Below are positions 33,214-42,252 of a DNA stretch of 64,000 bases, piece after piece (the stretch's first letter is position 1; the number at the start of each line of letters is the position of its first letter). A model generated the notes under the pieces. It was not told the DNA's origin and searched no databases. It saw only the letters and a list, made by a program, of their open reading frames with translations. Origin of the DNA: DATKZH01 sp035528065 (GTDB taxonomy: Bacteria > Planctomycetota > Planctomycetia > Pirellulales > Thermoguttaceae); contig DATKZH010000562.1 of the NCBI GenBank assembly GCA_035528065.1, positions 1-64,000 of the forward strand. The letters run 5' to 3'. The translations under genes were made by a program, and so were the position numbers.

Positions 33214-35373
33214 TCAGTCATCGGCCGCCTTGAACTGAATCGAGAGAACGAGGTCGTTCAGTGACCGGGCTCGGTTGTAGATCTTGACGGACTCCCAGCA
33301 CGCCTCGCCCAGACTGGGGCTGTTCGCGGCGCCGAACGCGATGCCGCTGCGGCCGTTGTACGCCGGGCGAGTGAGCTTGCCGGCACCGTCGATCCTGAGC
33401 TCGCCGTCCACGCAGACCTTGAAGTCGTCCTCTTCGATCGAGATGCGATACGTGTGAAACGCGTCGGTCGTGTCCATCGTGTGGGACAACCGACAGTTCC
33501 TGGCTTCGACCCGATCGGGGTAGAACTGGATCTCTTCGCTCGAGATGCCGTTTTCGATCAGGACGCTGCTCCATCCGGAGACCGGCTTCATCCGGACCTC
33601 GATGATCGTCTCGTCCGAAGGATCGATGAAGCACGGGTACCGGAAGAAAGCATAGTCGCCGCCGTCGGTGCCCCGGTCGGCGATGAACAGGCTGCCGTCT
33701 CGAACCTCAGCGACACAGTTCCCGCTGAACCCCATCTTGCTCCACGGAGGAGACGGCATCGTGGCGCCGGTGTACTCGACGGTCCAGTTGGGCTCTTTTT
33801 CCGTCCGTGTCGGATCCGGCCGTGCGAGCAAGCCGAACCGGTTAACGCCCTTCTTCAGCCACTGAGGCGGTACCGGAAAGTCGAGCCAGTCGCCGGCGAC
33901 CGTCGGATCGTCAAGCGTCTTGCCGTTGAGCGTCGCCGTCACGTCTCCGGCGCCGGTGGTTTGGACGTGGCAGGTGACCTTGGCTTGCCGGCCTTCTTGT
34001 TGCGGCCGGCTGAGGTCGTCGCCTACCACGAGCTCGACTTCCGTAGGCTCGTCTGCCATTATGGGGAAGGGATTGTCCGGAGTCAGAATCGGCACGTGCC
34101 GGTGTTGGCTTCCGCCGGCAAGGTAGCGATCGGGCGAACCGTCGCGCACCGTGACGAAGTAGAGCTTGTCCATCGTGCTCAACGCTTCCGGATCGCCGAG
34201 CTCGCGCCAGACCGCGCCTCGCGGGTCGAAGTAATTGAAAAGGTAGATCCCATCCGCGCCGGCCGCCCATGCCCGCATCGCCCGCGCGCGGTAGCTCTCG
34301 ATGGAATTCCGACGGAAGCGCGTGTCCGTCCCGATCCTCGATTCGCTGAGGCAGGGATAGACGGGCACCCCGTACCGATGCCCCAACTCGACGAGGTATT
34401 CCCATCGATTCAGGCGGAAGTAGCCCGTGCCGATCAGCAGGTCGACCAGGCCCTCGGCCAGCCATTTCTCCACGTCGAGCCCGATGCCTTGGCAGTACTC
34501 GACGGAATCGGGGACTCGGATGGCGATCAAGATGGGCCTGCCCCGGCGCAGGCCCTCCCGCTCGGTCATCTCGCGGATGCGCCGTAGCAGCCCGGTCATC
34601 GAGTCCAGCTCCTTCCGGCTTGCCACTCCGCCTTGAGCGACGCTCTTGAAGAAACAGGCGTGCCGGAAGAAGTCCATCTCCACCCCGTCGATCTCGAACG
34701 TTTGGCACACCTCGCCGAAGAAGCGAAAGGCTAAATCGCGGACCTCCGGCTGGGCGTAATCAACCGACGTCCAAGTGCCGCACTTCGGAGGTCGATCGCG
34801 CGCTCCGACGAGGTACTCGGGATGGTCGAGCTTGAACTTGGGCCGCAGATACGGGCCGTAGCCCCCGATCATCGAGTCATGCGTGTCGTTCATGCGCATG
34901 TCCCAGAAGATCTCGACGTTGTGCTTGCGAGAGAACTCCGCCATGACCTGAATCGGGTCGATGCCTCGGGCCATCAGTTGCGGCAGGCCGTTGTCGCTGA
35001 ACATCGCCTCGGTGCACGTGAAGGGCTCCATGACCTTGCTGTCGTGCAGGCTGTGGCCGAAGCAGAGGGAGTTGCTGTAGAAGATGCTATCGACCTGGCT
35101 GCCCACGAGCGGCGTCGTCCGCAGCGCAAGCAACGCTTCGGCCGTCGGCTCCTTCTTGGTGTAGATGACGTCATCGCCATCGTTGTTGAAGATCATCCGA
35201 CGCTTGCGCCGCGCGGCCTCTTCTCTCTGCTGCTTCAGTTCCGCCAGGTTCGTCGGCTTCGTCGCCTTCTGTTGGGCCACGACGACGTTTCCGCAGAGGG
35301 CAATCAGCAGGGCCGCCAACGTGAGAGACCTGCTCGAGACGCTCCCCGGGCCTTTGTCGACTTGGAAAACCAT
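33214..35373 (-). CDS. Secreted GHL10-like glycoside hydrolase with C-terminal beta-sandwich
   Basis: A 719-aa exported protein with a signal peptide in the first 33 residues (ALLIALCGNVVVAQQ). Residues about 90-420 form a TIM barrel similar to glycosyl-hydrolase-like 10 proteins: HNVEIFWDMRMND, the candidate acidic centre FEIDGVEMDFFRH, LLIGTGYFRLN, and GADGIYLFNYFDP near the barrel end. After a linker, residues about 530-715 look like a concanavalin/LamG-type sandwich (GGDYAFFRYPCF, FHTYRISIEEDDFKVCVDGE). Substrate unknown, presumably a polysaccharide outside the cytoplasmic membrane. ATG 35373 lies 26 bp from the MITE copy B, so its upstream control region is at least partly made of the element. 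Confidence 0.82.
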   Translation of the reverse strand: MVFQVDKGPGSVSSRSLTLAALLIALCGNVVVAQQKATKPTNLAELKQQREEAARRKRRMIFNNDGDDVIYTKKEPTAEALLALRTTPLVGSQVDSIFYSNSLCFGHSLHDSKVMEPFTCTEAMFSDNGLPQLMARGIDPIQVMAEFSRKHNVEIFWDMRMNDTHDSMIGGYGPYLRPKFKLDHPEYLVGARDRPPKCGTWTSVDYAQPEVRDLAFRFFGEVCQTFEIDGVEMDFFRHACFFKSVAQGGVASRKELDSMTGLLRRIREMTEREGLRRGRPILIAIRVPDSVEYCQGIGLDVEKWLAEGLVDLLIGTGYFRLNRWEYLVELGHRYGVPVYPCLSESRIGTDTRFRRNSIESYRARAMRAWAAGADGIYLFNYFDPRGAVWRELGDPEALSTMDKLYFVTVRDGSPDRYLAGGSQHRHVPILTPDNPFPIMADEPTEVELVVGDDLSRPQQEGRQAKVTCHVQTTGAGDVTATLNGKTLDDPTVAGDWLDFPVPPQWLKKGVNRFGLLARPDPTRTEKEPNWTVEYTGATMPSPPWSKMGFSGNCVAEVRDGSLFIADRGTDGGDYAFFRYPCFIDPSDETIIEVRMKPVSGWSSVLIENGISSEEIQFYPDRVEARNCRLSHTMDTTDAFHTYRISIEEDDFKVCVDGELRIDGAGKLTRPAYNGRSGIAFGAANSPSLGEACWESVKIYNRARSLNDLVLSIQFKAADD

Positions 35374-35399
35374 GCTTGCCGTCCTTTCGATTGGGGTAG

Positions 35400-35561
35400 C
35401 CGTTCACGGCCGGCGAAGTAGCAGGCACACGCCGTGTGCCGTCCGCGCGGCGACCAGTACGCCGCAGAGTCGCTTGGACGCGTCGTTCGTGTGAGCTGAA
35501 CATGATAGCCGCTGACGGCACACGGCGTGTGCCTGCTACTTTCATCGAACGTCGTGAACGG
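35400..35561. mobile_element. 162-bp MITE-like palindromic element, copy B
   Basis: Same ends (CCGTTCACG/CGTGAACGG), same 162-bp length and same inner inverted arms as copy A at 19938-20099. Both copies are preceded by TAG and followed by TT. It lies between the AAC(3)-family gene and the glycosidase gene, which are on the same strand. Any read-through transcript would fold it into a long hairpin. Confidence 0.88.
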
Positions 35562-35621
35562 TTACCGAATGCGTTTCATTCGTGGGGTCGGGACGCCGGG
35601 ATTCGAGACCATCGACTGCCG

Positions 35622-36707
35622 CTACGTTCTCGGAAACGATTGATGCCACGAGCAATCGGTGCAGGTCGTCAGGCCGCACTGGTTGAAAACGCCGCCCAGC
35701 CGGAAGTAATCCGGGTGTCGATCGTTCGCCCGGCAGAGTGGCAGGCGCTGTCCACGCGCATCATGGTAGCCGGCGAAGGCAGGGCAATCCTCGCGCACCA
35801 CGTCGCCTTCCGTCGGCGGCTCGATCCTTCGCAGCGGCGTGTCCAAGGCGTGATCCGGGCGGCGCGGTCCGCGACTCCAGGCTTCCAGCATACGGGCTGC
35901 CTTTCGCAATGCGTCGATGCCCAGATCGCCGCAGTCGCGCTCCGGAGGCCGCAGGACCAGACAAAACGGATCATCCGCCACTACGGTCGCCAGGAACCGC
36001 TCGAAGTCGACGGCCCGCATCAGCCCCGACGTGCTCTTGCCGACCCGGCCGGTGAGCAGGATGCCGGCCGACCGGCAGACGTCCTGCATGATCCCGGGAA
36101 ACTCGTAGTAGATGCGCCGGCCGGGCACGCAGTGGTTGTGATGCCTCTCGGCCGGCCAGTAGTGTCCCAGGTACGGCACCCGCAGCTTCTCTTCGTAGTA
36201 GTGCCACAACGTCACCGAGTTCACACCGACGCCGAGCAGCAACAGGCGGCCGTCGCGTCGAACCAGCTCTTCAAACGGGTTGCCCGGCCCACACATTGTC
36301 GGCGAATGGCGATGCCCGATCAACACGTCTCCGGCGGCGGGCCCCAGGGCGACCCACGAATGCGTGGGATGGCAACTACGCAGGCTTCCCGGTCGGCGGC
36401 GAACCGTCTCGGCAATCACGCCTTGAAAGCCCGGTTGTCGGCTGTGACACAAACCGTCGGCGCTCGTGCAATCACAATCGCTGTTGGTGAAGTCTTCCGG
36501 TTCTCCCCACACGTTGTCGCGAAAGGCGGGAACGATCAGCGTACCGTCCGATCCGATCGCATCGCGGATCGCGTCCACCACCGTCTCCGCCCCGCCGTCC
36601 ACCGGACCGAGCGCACTCAGCGAGCTGTGCATCATCACGCAGTCGCCGCGACGCAAACCGAGCGAGGTGAGCTGGCGAGCGATTTCGTTCCGTTTGCGCG
36701 GCGGCAT
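35622..36707 (-). CDS. AAC(3)-family N-acetyltransferase-like protein
   Basis: A 361-aa member of the aminoglycoside 3-N-acetyltransferase family (PF02522-type), acetyl-CoA-dependent. Typical motifs are CVMMHSSLSALGPVDGGAE, GTLIVPAF, the SCHPTHSWVALGP segment with the catalytic His, and GPGNPFEEL followed by LLLLGVG. It is longer than resistance enzymes (about 270 aa). The extra C-terminal part ends in a Cys-rich tail (FNQCGLTTCTDCSWHQ) that could bind metal. Such chromosomal homologues often act on amino sugars rather than drugs. No antibiotic phenotype can be claimed. Confidence 0.85.
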   Translation of the reverse strand: MPPRKRNEIARQLTSLGLRRGDCVMMHSSLSALGPVDGGAETVVDAIRDAIGSDGTLIVPAFRDNVWGEPEDFTNSDCDCTSADGLCHSRQPGFQGVIAETVRRRPGSLRSCHPTHSWVALGPAAGDVLIGHRHSPTMCGPGNPFEELVRRDGRLLLLGVGVNSVTLWHYYEEKLRVPYLGHYWPAERHHNHCVPGRRIYYEFPGIMQDVCRSAGILLTGRVGKSTSGLMRAVDFERFLATVVADDPFCLVLRPPERDCGDLGIDALRKAARMLEAWSRGPRRPDHALDTPLRRIEPPTEGDVVREDCPAFAGYHDARGQRLPLCRANDRHPDYFRLGGVFNQCGLTTCTDCSWHQSFPRT

Positions 36708-36796
36708 ACGACGTCTCCGACTACTTCTCCCCGGAAGGGTTGCGTTGTTCCACAGGACTCTGTTTTCTTATCGAGATTCCTCCATCACGTGTGCTG

Positions 36797-38365
36797 CTAT
36801 CGGTTGGGCGTCTCCTCGGCAAACCGACTCAGGACCTCGACCGCCCGCTCGGCCATGACGTCGCCGGCCGGTTTCTCGAGCGGCGGCCGGAACTTGGTGT
36901 AGCGATAGAACGCGCTCATGTACTCTCGATCGCCGGTGTTGGCACTGTCGGTGATGTAGCCGTGCGAGGCATTCAGGTACGCGCAGGGGATGCTGATCGG
37001 CAACGGGCCATCGCGACGGATCCGTCGGCCGATGCCTTGAAACGGTTCGCAGGGCATCCCGACGATGCCGACGTCGCCGATGCGCACTACGGCGATCTCC
37101 ATCTCCAAATGCCTGGCAGCCGAGTCGGCGCGGCCTTGCTCGTGCAGTCCGAGCGCCCACTGATTCCACGGCCGGATCAGTTCCACCAGCCGGGCGCGGT
37201 AGGCGGGCGTGAGGGCTCGCGGAAAGTTCAATCCGACGCAGGAGAGCGTGTCCTCGTCACCCGAATTGGCCCGCCGGATGAAGTCGTCCATCTCCTTCAA
37301 CTCGTCGACCAGCACTTGGCGTGGCGGCAGCGGGGCCAGGGGAACGTTGACCTTCTCCATCGCGAAGTCCAGGCCGTCGCGCCCGGACGGATGCAGCTTC
37401 GCCAGCGCGCCGATGTAGCTTTCGCCCAGCATGCGACCGAACTCCGTGGCCCGTTCGACGCCGCCGCAGAACATCTCTTTCGAGTTCACGTCGCCCGCAC
37501 AGCCCTGCAAAAAGCCAACCGGGGCGTTTCCTTGCTTGTCGAGATGCTCGGCCAGCAGGTCGCAGGCAACTTGCGGCCATTCGCCGAAGACCACGGGTCT
37601 TTCCGGATGGTAGCTGGTGACGGGATGGCCCGTGAACTGCGCGAGCGCGACGACCACCTGGCCGGCCTGGTTCTTGAGGACCACGACCGGAGCCTGCGTG
37701 TCGACGTCGCCGTTGAAGTCTTCTCCCACCAGGACCCGGTCTTCCTCGCGCATGAAGTAGGTCGTACCGTCCGCTCGGCGCCCTTTGCGGTTGTAGGTGA
37801 TGCGGCCCTCCCGTCCCTCGGCCCACCAGACCGTGACCGGCTGGAGCATCTCCGGCAGGCGTTTGGCGTGATTCCGCAGTTCGTCGAGGAACTTCTCGCC
37901 GATCGGCAACAATTGGGCCTCTGGAATACCGTTGGCTTGCGACTCGTAGAGGGCCACGCGGTTGCTGGAAAAGGAGACGCTGCTGTGATTGTGCGACGTC
38001 AGAAGCAGCACGTGGGACACCGGCAATTGCAGGTCGCGGGCAATGGTCTTTCGAAACAAGTCGCAAACGTTGACGCGCGTGGTGTCGCCGAAGTGCGTGG
38101 TGACCAGGCAGAGCCGCGTCGTGCCGTCGTCGAGCAGCATCACCGTCGTCTTCAACGGGCCGACAACTCGCCCAGCCCGTGCGCCGGTTCGGCTGGCGGT
38201 CGCCGCGTTCGGCTCCGGCGCGATCCCGAACTGAAGCGCAGCGGCACCAAGGCGCGGTTGTTTCACCGGGGCGTCGGCCGCAGGGAGTCGGGGCGCCCCC
38301 GTCGTCCAGGTGACGAGGATGAAACAGAGGACGGGAAGCGGTTTCAGGACCCATGGTTGACTCAC
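36797..38365 (-). CDS. Neutral ceramidase-fold secreted protein, atypical active site
   Basis: A 522-aa exported protein with a signal peptide over about residues 1-31, in the neutral/alkaline non-lysosomal ceramidase family (PF04734-type). The zinc ligands fit: LLTSHNHSSV (His), FTGHPVTS (second His), GMPCEPF (Glu) and NASHGYITD (Tyr). The amidase box, normally GDVSPN with nucleophile Ser, reads GDVNSK: Asn stands in the Ser place with a Ser one position later. The fold and metal are kept, but ceramide hydrolysis by the usual Ser mechanism is doubtful. The family has many planctomycete members of unknown substrate. It lies 89 bp upstream of the AAC(3) gene on the same strand. Confidence 0.82.
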   Translation of the reverse strand: MSQPWVLKPLPVLCFILVTWTTGAPRLPAADAPVKQPRLGAAALQFGIAPEPNAATASRTGARAGRVVGPLKTTVMLLDDGTTRLCLVTTHFGDTTRVNVCDLFRKTIARDLQLPVSHVLLLTSHNHSSVSFSSNRVALYESQANGIPEAQLLPIGEKFLDELRNHAKRLPEMLQPVTVWWAEGREGRITYNRKGRRADGTTYFMREEDRVLVGEDFNGDVDTQAPVVVLKNQAGQVVVALAQFTGHPVTSYHPERPVVFGEWPQVACDLLAEHLDKQGNAPVGFLQGCAGDVNSKEMFCGGVERATEFGRMLGESYIGALAKLHPSGRDGLDFAMEKVNVPLAPLPPRQVLVDELKEMDDFIRRANSGDEDTLSCVGLNFPRALTPAYRARLVELIRPWNQWALGLHEQGRADSAARHLEMEIAVVRIGDVGIVGMPCEPFQGIGRRIRRDGPLPISIPCAYLNASHGYITDSANTGDREYMSAFYRYTKFRPPLEKPAGDVMAERAVEVLSRFAEETPNR

Positions 38366-39127
38366 GGTTTTTCCTTTCGCGATGGCACGCAGGGTGCGGT
38401 GGAACGTCGTCCTCTTCCAGGATCGCCCGCCGCGCGTTTCAGCTCAACCACTTTCTGCTTCCAAGGCCGGTTGACTCACTCGGCCTTGGGGAAGACGACG
38501 TCGATTCCGAGCGCCGTCAGCGTTCCAAGTTTCGTCGAGTCGGCGGGACGTCGGACGAGTCTCCGCAATGCGTGGTTGCGCCCCGGGATCAGGCGATCCG
38601 AATCAAACGGTCCCGTCAACGGCCCTTTTCCCTTCGGCCGACTGACAGACCACTGGTAGGACGGTCCGATTTGCACGGCACTGCGGCGCATTGTACCATC
38701 CACCCAAGACTCACAACATCGGAAGGGTCGAAATCGTGCCGAGAATCCCAGCCGACGTCCGCGTCAGCCTGAAGCAGTATGGAGGGCGGAGATGCCGCCT
38801 CGACCGGTCCGACGGGTTGCGTAGGGCGACTCGGGCTGCGTGTGAAAATCGGTGGTTGGATAGGATTCCCGAAAAACGCAGGACTTGATGACTCATTGCT
38901 TCGAATATGGCGAACAAACGTTCACACAGAATTTGCCTTGCCGGCGCAGGGCTGGCAAGCATCGAGAATCAACGTCGGCCGAGAAGCGGAATACGGACGT
39001 GCCATAACCCGCGATTCGGGAAGCCGTTATGCCATTAGTTCTCAGGATTGAGGAAACGTCCTCAAAGTTTCAGGCCGCGAGGTCGAAACGTGTTCAGTGA
39101 CAACCGGCTTGGTGTCCAGTTGTCATG
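38366..39127. other. Intergenic, possible gene remnant
   Basis: About 760 bp. On the minus strand, 38476-38703 encodes a 75-codon frame ending LGTLTALGIDVVFPKAE followed by a stop, which looks like a genuine protein C-terminus, but no family is recognised and the upstream part reads as noise. It may be the end of a deleted gene. The rest shows no supported gene. Confidence 0.4.
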
Positions 39128-39267
39128 GTTCAGTGGTCACTGTTCAGTGGTCACTGTTCAGTGGTCACGGTTCAGTGGTCACTGTTCAGTGGTCACTGTT
39201 CAGTGGTCACTGTTCAGTGGTCACTGTTCAGTGGTCACTGTTCAGTGGTCAGGGTTCAGTGGTCAGG
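39128..39267. repeat. Minisatellite, 10 copies of a 14-bp unit
   Basis: GTTCAGTGGTCACT repeats head to tail ten times without a gap. Copy 3 ends in CG, and copies 9 and 10 end in GG. A 12-bp inverted pair, CAGGGTTCAGGA (39264-39275) and TCCTGAACCCTG (39302-39313), closes its right side. The unit length is not a multiple of three, and all frames through it read as repetitive peptide, so it is not coding. There are no spacers, so it is not CRISPR. Confidence 0.95.
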
Positions 39268-39754
39268 GTTCAGGATTTCGCTTCACACCGTCATTTCGAG
39301 GTCCTGAACCCTGTTGGTTGCGGCTACGCTGCGCTAGGCAAGGATCAATGACAACAAACTGTGATATGAAGCGGCCAGTGGCGGAGGAGTAGTGAATGAG
39401 CGGTACGCAACGTATTCCAGCCCCGTTCGCCACTTTCAGAGCCGGCCGGCGTTGTTGTGGATCCGGATCGTATCCTCAGCACGTTCAATGCTCAACGGGA
39501 ACCGAAGCAGGATCGGATGGGCGACCTCCATGGGGTTTGGCCAGGAATGGGCCTATGGATGTTTGCATTGCCGACGATCACCCGGCGTGGACCGGGCCCT
39601 TCGTTCCCGGGTGAAACGCCCTTCTTGGACGAGGTCACTCGCGCACCTCCCAAGCCGCGAAGCACTGGGAGGTTCCGTCCCCGGGACGGTCGATTGCGCT
39701 CACCCCACGTTTGGGACGCGCGGCTCCGGGAAGGCGCCGCCGTTGCCGGCCGCG
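39268..39754. other. Intergenic, no supported gene
   Basis: About 490 bp between the minisatellite and the stop of ecfT. It contains the right arm of the GGTTCAG inverted pair and a GGAGGAG-ATG that opens only short frames without family likeness. Nothing else was recognised. Confidence 0.45.
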
Positions 39755-40621
39755 CTACAGCCACTCTCGCACCAGGGCGTAGAGCGGCCGCAGCGTCGCC
39801 GCGTAGTAGAGCTCGTGCTGGTAGAGCCAGAAGAGGACCTTGCACGCGGCGATCGACCCGACCAGCCCGATCATCCCCACCAGCGCCGCCCAGTGCCACG
39901 CCCGGAATCGCTCGTCGCGAAGCGAGGTCCGCCCGGCGTCGAGGGTGAATCCGCGCGTGAGCACCGAGAGGGCGACCTCCTGGGAGCGGCGGATCGTGCC
40001 GGCCAGGACCGGTCGCAGGCTGGCCACCTCGACGCGAATCGCGTCGCGGATTCCGTGGCGGAAAGGGCGATAGCCTTTCAGTCGCATGGCCAGGTGGACC
40101 GTGCGGAACTCCTCCGCCACCAGCGGCAGAAAGCGAATCGCGCTGGTGGCCATGAACGCCAGGCTGAAGGGCACCCGCATCGCCAACAGGCCCCGCAGGA
40201 AACGGTCCGGCTCGGTGGAGAAGCAGATCGCGTACCCGACCAGGGCCATGGCCACGAAGCGGAGCGACTGCACCAGCCCGTAGTGGATCCCCTGGGAGTA
40301 GATCTTGAGCCCGTCCGGGAAGAGCCGGTTCGGCTCGACGAGCGCCACGAGGGCGTGGCGCGGAAACCGGCTGTAGAAGATCCCCTGGCTGAGCATCAGC
40401 CCCCACACGACGAGGGCCAGGGTGACGCCCACCAGCTTCACCTGCGACCCGTTCGGCCGTCCCAGCACGAAGACGAGCGCCCCGATCGCCGCCACGGCCG
40501 CGAGCATGGGCAGGCCGTCGACCAGCACGACCAGAAGCGACATCGAGAAGCCGATCGCCATCTTCAGGCGCACGTCGAGCCGGCCCAACGGGGAGTTCGC
40601 GTTTCGGTGGAACAGTCTCAT
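39755..40621 (-). CDS. ecfT: ECF transporter transmembrane component EcfT
   Basis: A 288-aa membrane subunit that couples the ATPases to the substrate-binding S-component of an energy-coupling-factor vitamin or metal importer. About six membrane segments are seen. The cytoplasmic coupling region contains AMRLKGYRPFRHG and the Ala-Arg-Gly signature LTRGFTLDAGR, which dock into the ATPases. The start ATG 40621 overlaps the ecfA stop (4 bp). Being the third gene of an S-A-T operon, it is probably dedicated to this one S-component. Confidence 0.92.
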   Translation of the reverse strand: MRLFHRNANSPLGRLDVRLKMAIGFSMSLLVVLVDGLPMLAAVAAIGALVFVLGRPNGSQVKLVGVTLALVVWGLMLSQGIFYSRFPRHALVALVEPNRLFPDGLKIYSQGIHYGLVQSLRFVAMALVGYAICFSTEPDRFLRGLLAMRVPFSLAFMATSAIRFLPLVAEEFRTVHLAMRLKGYRPFRHGIRDAIRVEVASLRPVLAGTIRRSQEVALSVLTRGFTLDAGRTSLRDERFRAWHWAALVGMIGLVGSIAACKVLFWLYQHELYYAATLRPLYALVREWL

Positions 40622-42252
40622 CGGCTCGATATCCGCAAAAGGGACTCCACGTCGAGCACGCGCAGGCCGTGCCGCATCGCGTACGCCTGGAGGCTCGTCT
40701 GCCGAAGCGACGCCGCCTGCATCGCCCGGTGGTCGAAAAACACGTCGATCGGATCGCCGTCGGCCAGCACGCGGCCCGACTCGACGAGCACGATCCGGTT
40801 GGCGTGTCGGGCGGCGGTTTGCACGTCATGGGTGCAGAAGACGACCAGGTCGAACTGGTCTTCCAGCCCGGTCATCATCCGCTCGATCTGCTCGCGGTCC
40901 TGGCCCGTGGTGGGCTCGTCCAATAGGAGCACGGAAGGTTGTTTGGAGAGGATCGACGCCACGGCCGTGCGGAGCCGCTGCCCCCGCGACAAGGCAAAGG
41001 GTGGCTGATCGGCCAGGTCCTCCAGCCCCATGCGCGTCAAGACGGCCTCGACGATCCGCCGGCACTCGCTCCGCTGGATGCGGGCATGGATGGGGGCAAA
41101 AGCCACCTCCTCGCGGACCGTCTCGGAGAAGAGCATCAGGTCGGGGACCTGCATCACCAGGCCGACCGACGGCTTCGCGTTGCTCCACGCGATCTCTCCC
41201 GATCGCGGCTTCAAGAGCCCCGCCATGAGGTGCAAGAGCGTCGACTTGCCCGAGCCGTTGGGGCCCATCAGGGCCACGCGATCGCCGCGACGGAGCGTGA
41301 GGCCCAGATCCTCGAAGATCGGCGGGCCGTGCCGCCCGAAGCCGAACGTGAGATCCTCGATTTGGCAGACGGTGTCCTTCTCGCCAACCTGCCGCTGGGA
41401 AAGGCCCTCACCCCGACCCTCTCCCAGAGGGAGAGGGGGCCCTTTTTCCAGCAGCGGGGCCTCGTCGGCCCGAAGCGGCCGCTCCGGCCGGCCCAATCGC
41501 TCGAACAGGTCGGCGACGAGCGGGAGGCTCAGGCCGAGCGTTCGCAGGGGGCTCAGGTCGGCCAGGGCTTCATCCCGGGTGGCGTTGAAGACAATCCGCC
41601 CCCCGTCGATCAACACCACGCGGTCGGCCATCGCGATCGTCTCCTCGATGCGATGCTCCACGAGGACGACGGTCAGCTCGTGCGCGAGCTTCAGTTCCTG
41701 GATCACGTCCAGGATCTCCTCCACGCCCCGCGGGTCGAGCTGGCTGAGCGGCTCGTCGAGGAAGAGGACCTTCGGTTTCAGGGCGAGCGCGCAGGCGATG
41801 GCCAGCCGCTGCTTCTGCCCGCCGGAAAGGGTCGAGGCGGGCTGGTGCCGGCAGTCGTCGAGGCGCACGGCGGCCAGGGCCTCGTCGATGCGGCGGACCA
41901 TGGTCGGGCGATCCAGCCCCAGGTTTTCCAGGCCGAAGGCGACCTCCGTTTCCGGCGTGGCGGTGCAGATCTGCGAGTCGGGGTTCTGGAACACCGTGCC
42001 GGCGATCCGGCAGATCTCGACCAGCTTGAGCTTCCGGACGTCCCGGCCGTCGAGCAGCACCGTGCCCTCCACCCGGGCGCTGCTTTCGTGCTGAAGGACC
42101 CCGTTCATCGAGTTCAACAGCGACGACTTGCCGCAGCCCGTCGGCCCGGTGATCAAGACCAGCTCGCCCGGGGCCACCCGCAGGTCGATGCCGGCGAGCG
42201 TCGGCCCGGCGGCGTCGGTATATCGGAGGCTGAGCCGGTTGACCTCGATCAC
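40618..42252 (-). CDS. ecfA: ECF transporter ATPase, two ABC domains fused (EcfA-EcfA')
   Basis: A 544-aa protein with two complete ABC ATPase domains in one chain, driving uptake. Domain 1 has Walker A GPTGCGKSSLLN (near residue 35), signature LSGGQKQRLAIA and Walker B VLFLDEPLSQLDP. Domain 2 has Walker A GPNGSGKSTLLH (near 335), signature LSRGQRLRTAV with Arg in place of the second Gly, and Walker B VLLLDEPTTGQDR. The linker is Pro/Gly-rich. The order matches YkoD-type fused ECF ATPases. Both ends overlap neighbours by 4 bp. Confidence 0.94.
   Translation of the reverse strand: MIEVNRLSLRYTDAAGPTLAGIDLRVAPGELVLITGPTGCGKSSLLNSMNGVLQHESSARVEGTVLLDGRDVRKLKLVEICRIAGTVFQNPDSQICTATPETEVAFGLENLGLDRPTMVRRIDEALAAVRLDDCRHQPASTLSGGQKQRLAIACALALKPKVLFLDEPLSQLDPRGVEEILDVIQELKLAHELTVVLVEHRIEETIAMADRVVLIDGGRIVFNATRDEALADLSPLRTLGLSLPLVADLFERLGRPERPLRADEAPLLEKGPPLPLGEGRGEGLSQRQVGEKDTVCQIEDLTFGFGRHGPPIFEDLGLTLRRGDRVALMGPNGSGKSTLLHLMAGLLKPRSGEIAWSNAKPSVGLVMQVPDLMLFSETVREEVAFAPIHARIQRSECRRIVEAVLTRMGLEDLADQPPFALSRGQRLRTAVASILSKQPSVLLLDEPTTGQDREQIERMMTGLEDQFDLVVFCTHDVQTAARHANRIVLVESGRVLADGDPIDVFFDHRAMQAASLRQTSLQAYAMRHGLRVLDVESLLRISSR

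Noticed and set aside
35622..36707. Aminoglycoside resistance gene
   Set aside because: The family match is real, but the protein is longer, chromosomal and without mobile context; resistance cannot be claimed.
39128..39267. Possible CRISPR array
   Set aside because: Units of 14 bp abut directly with no spacers and no cas genes are nearby; it is a minisatellite.
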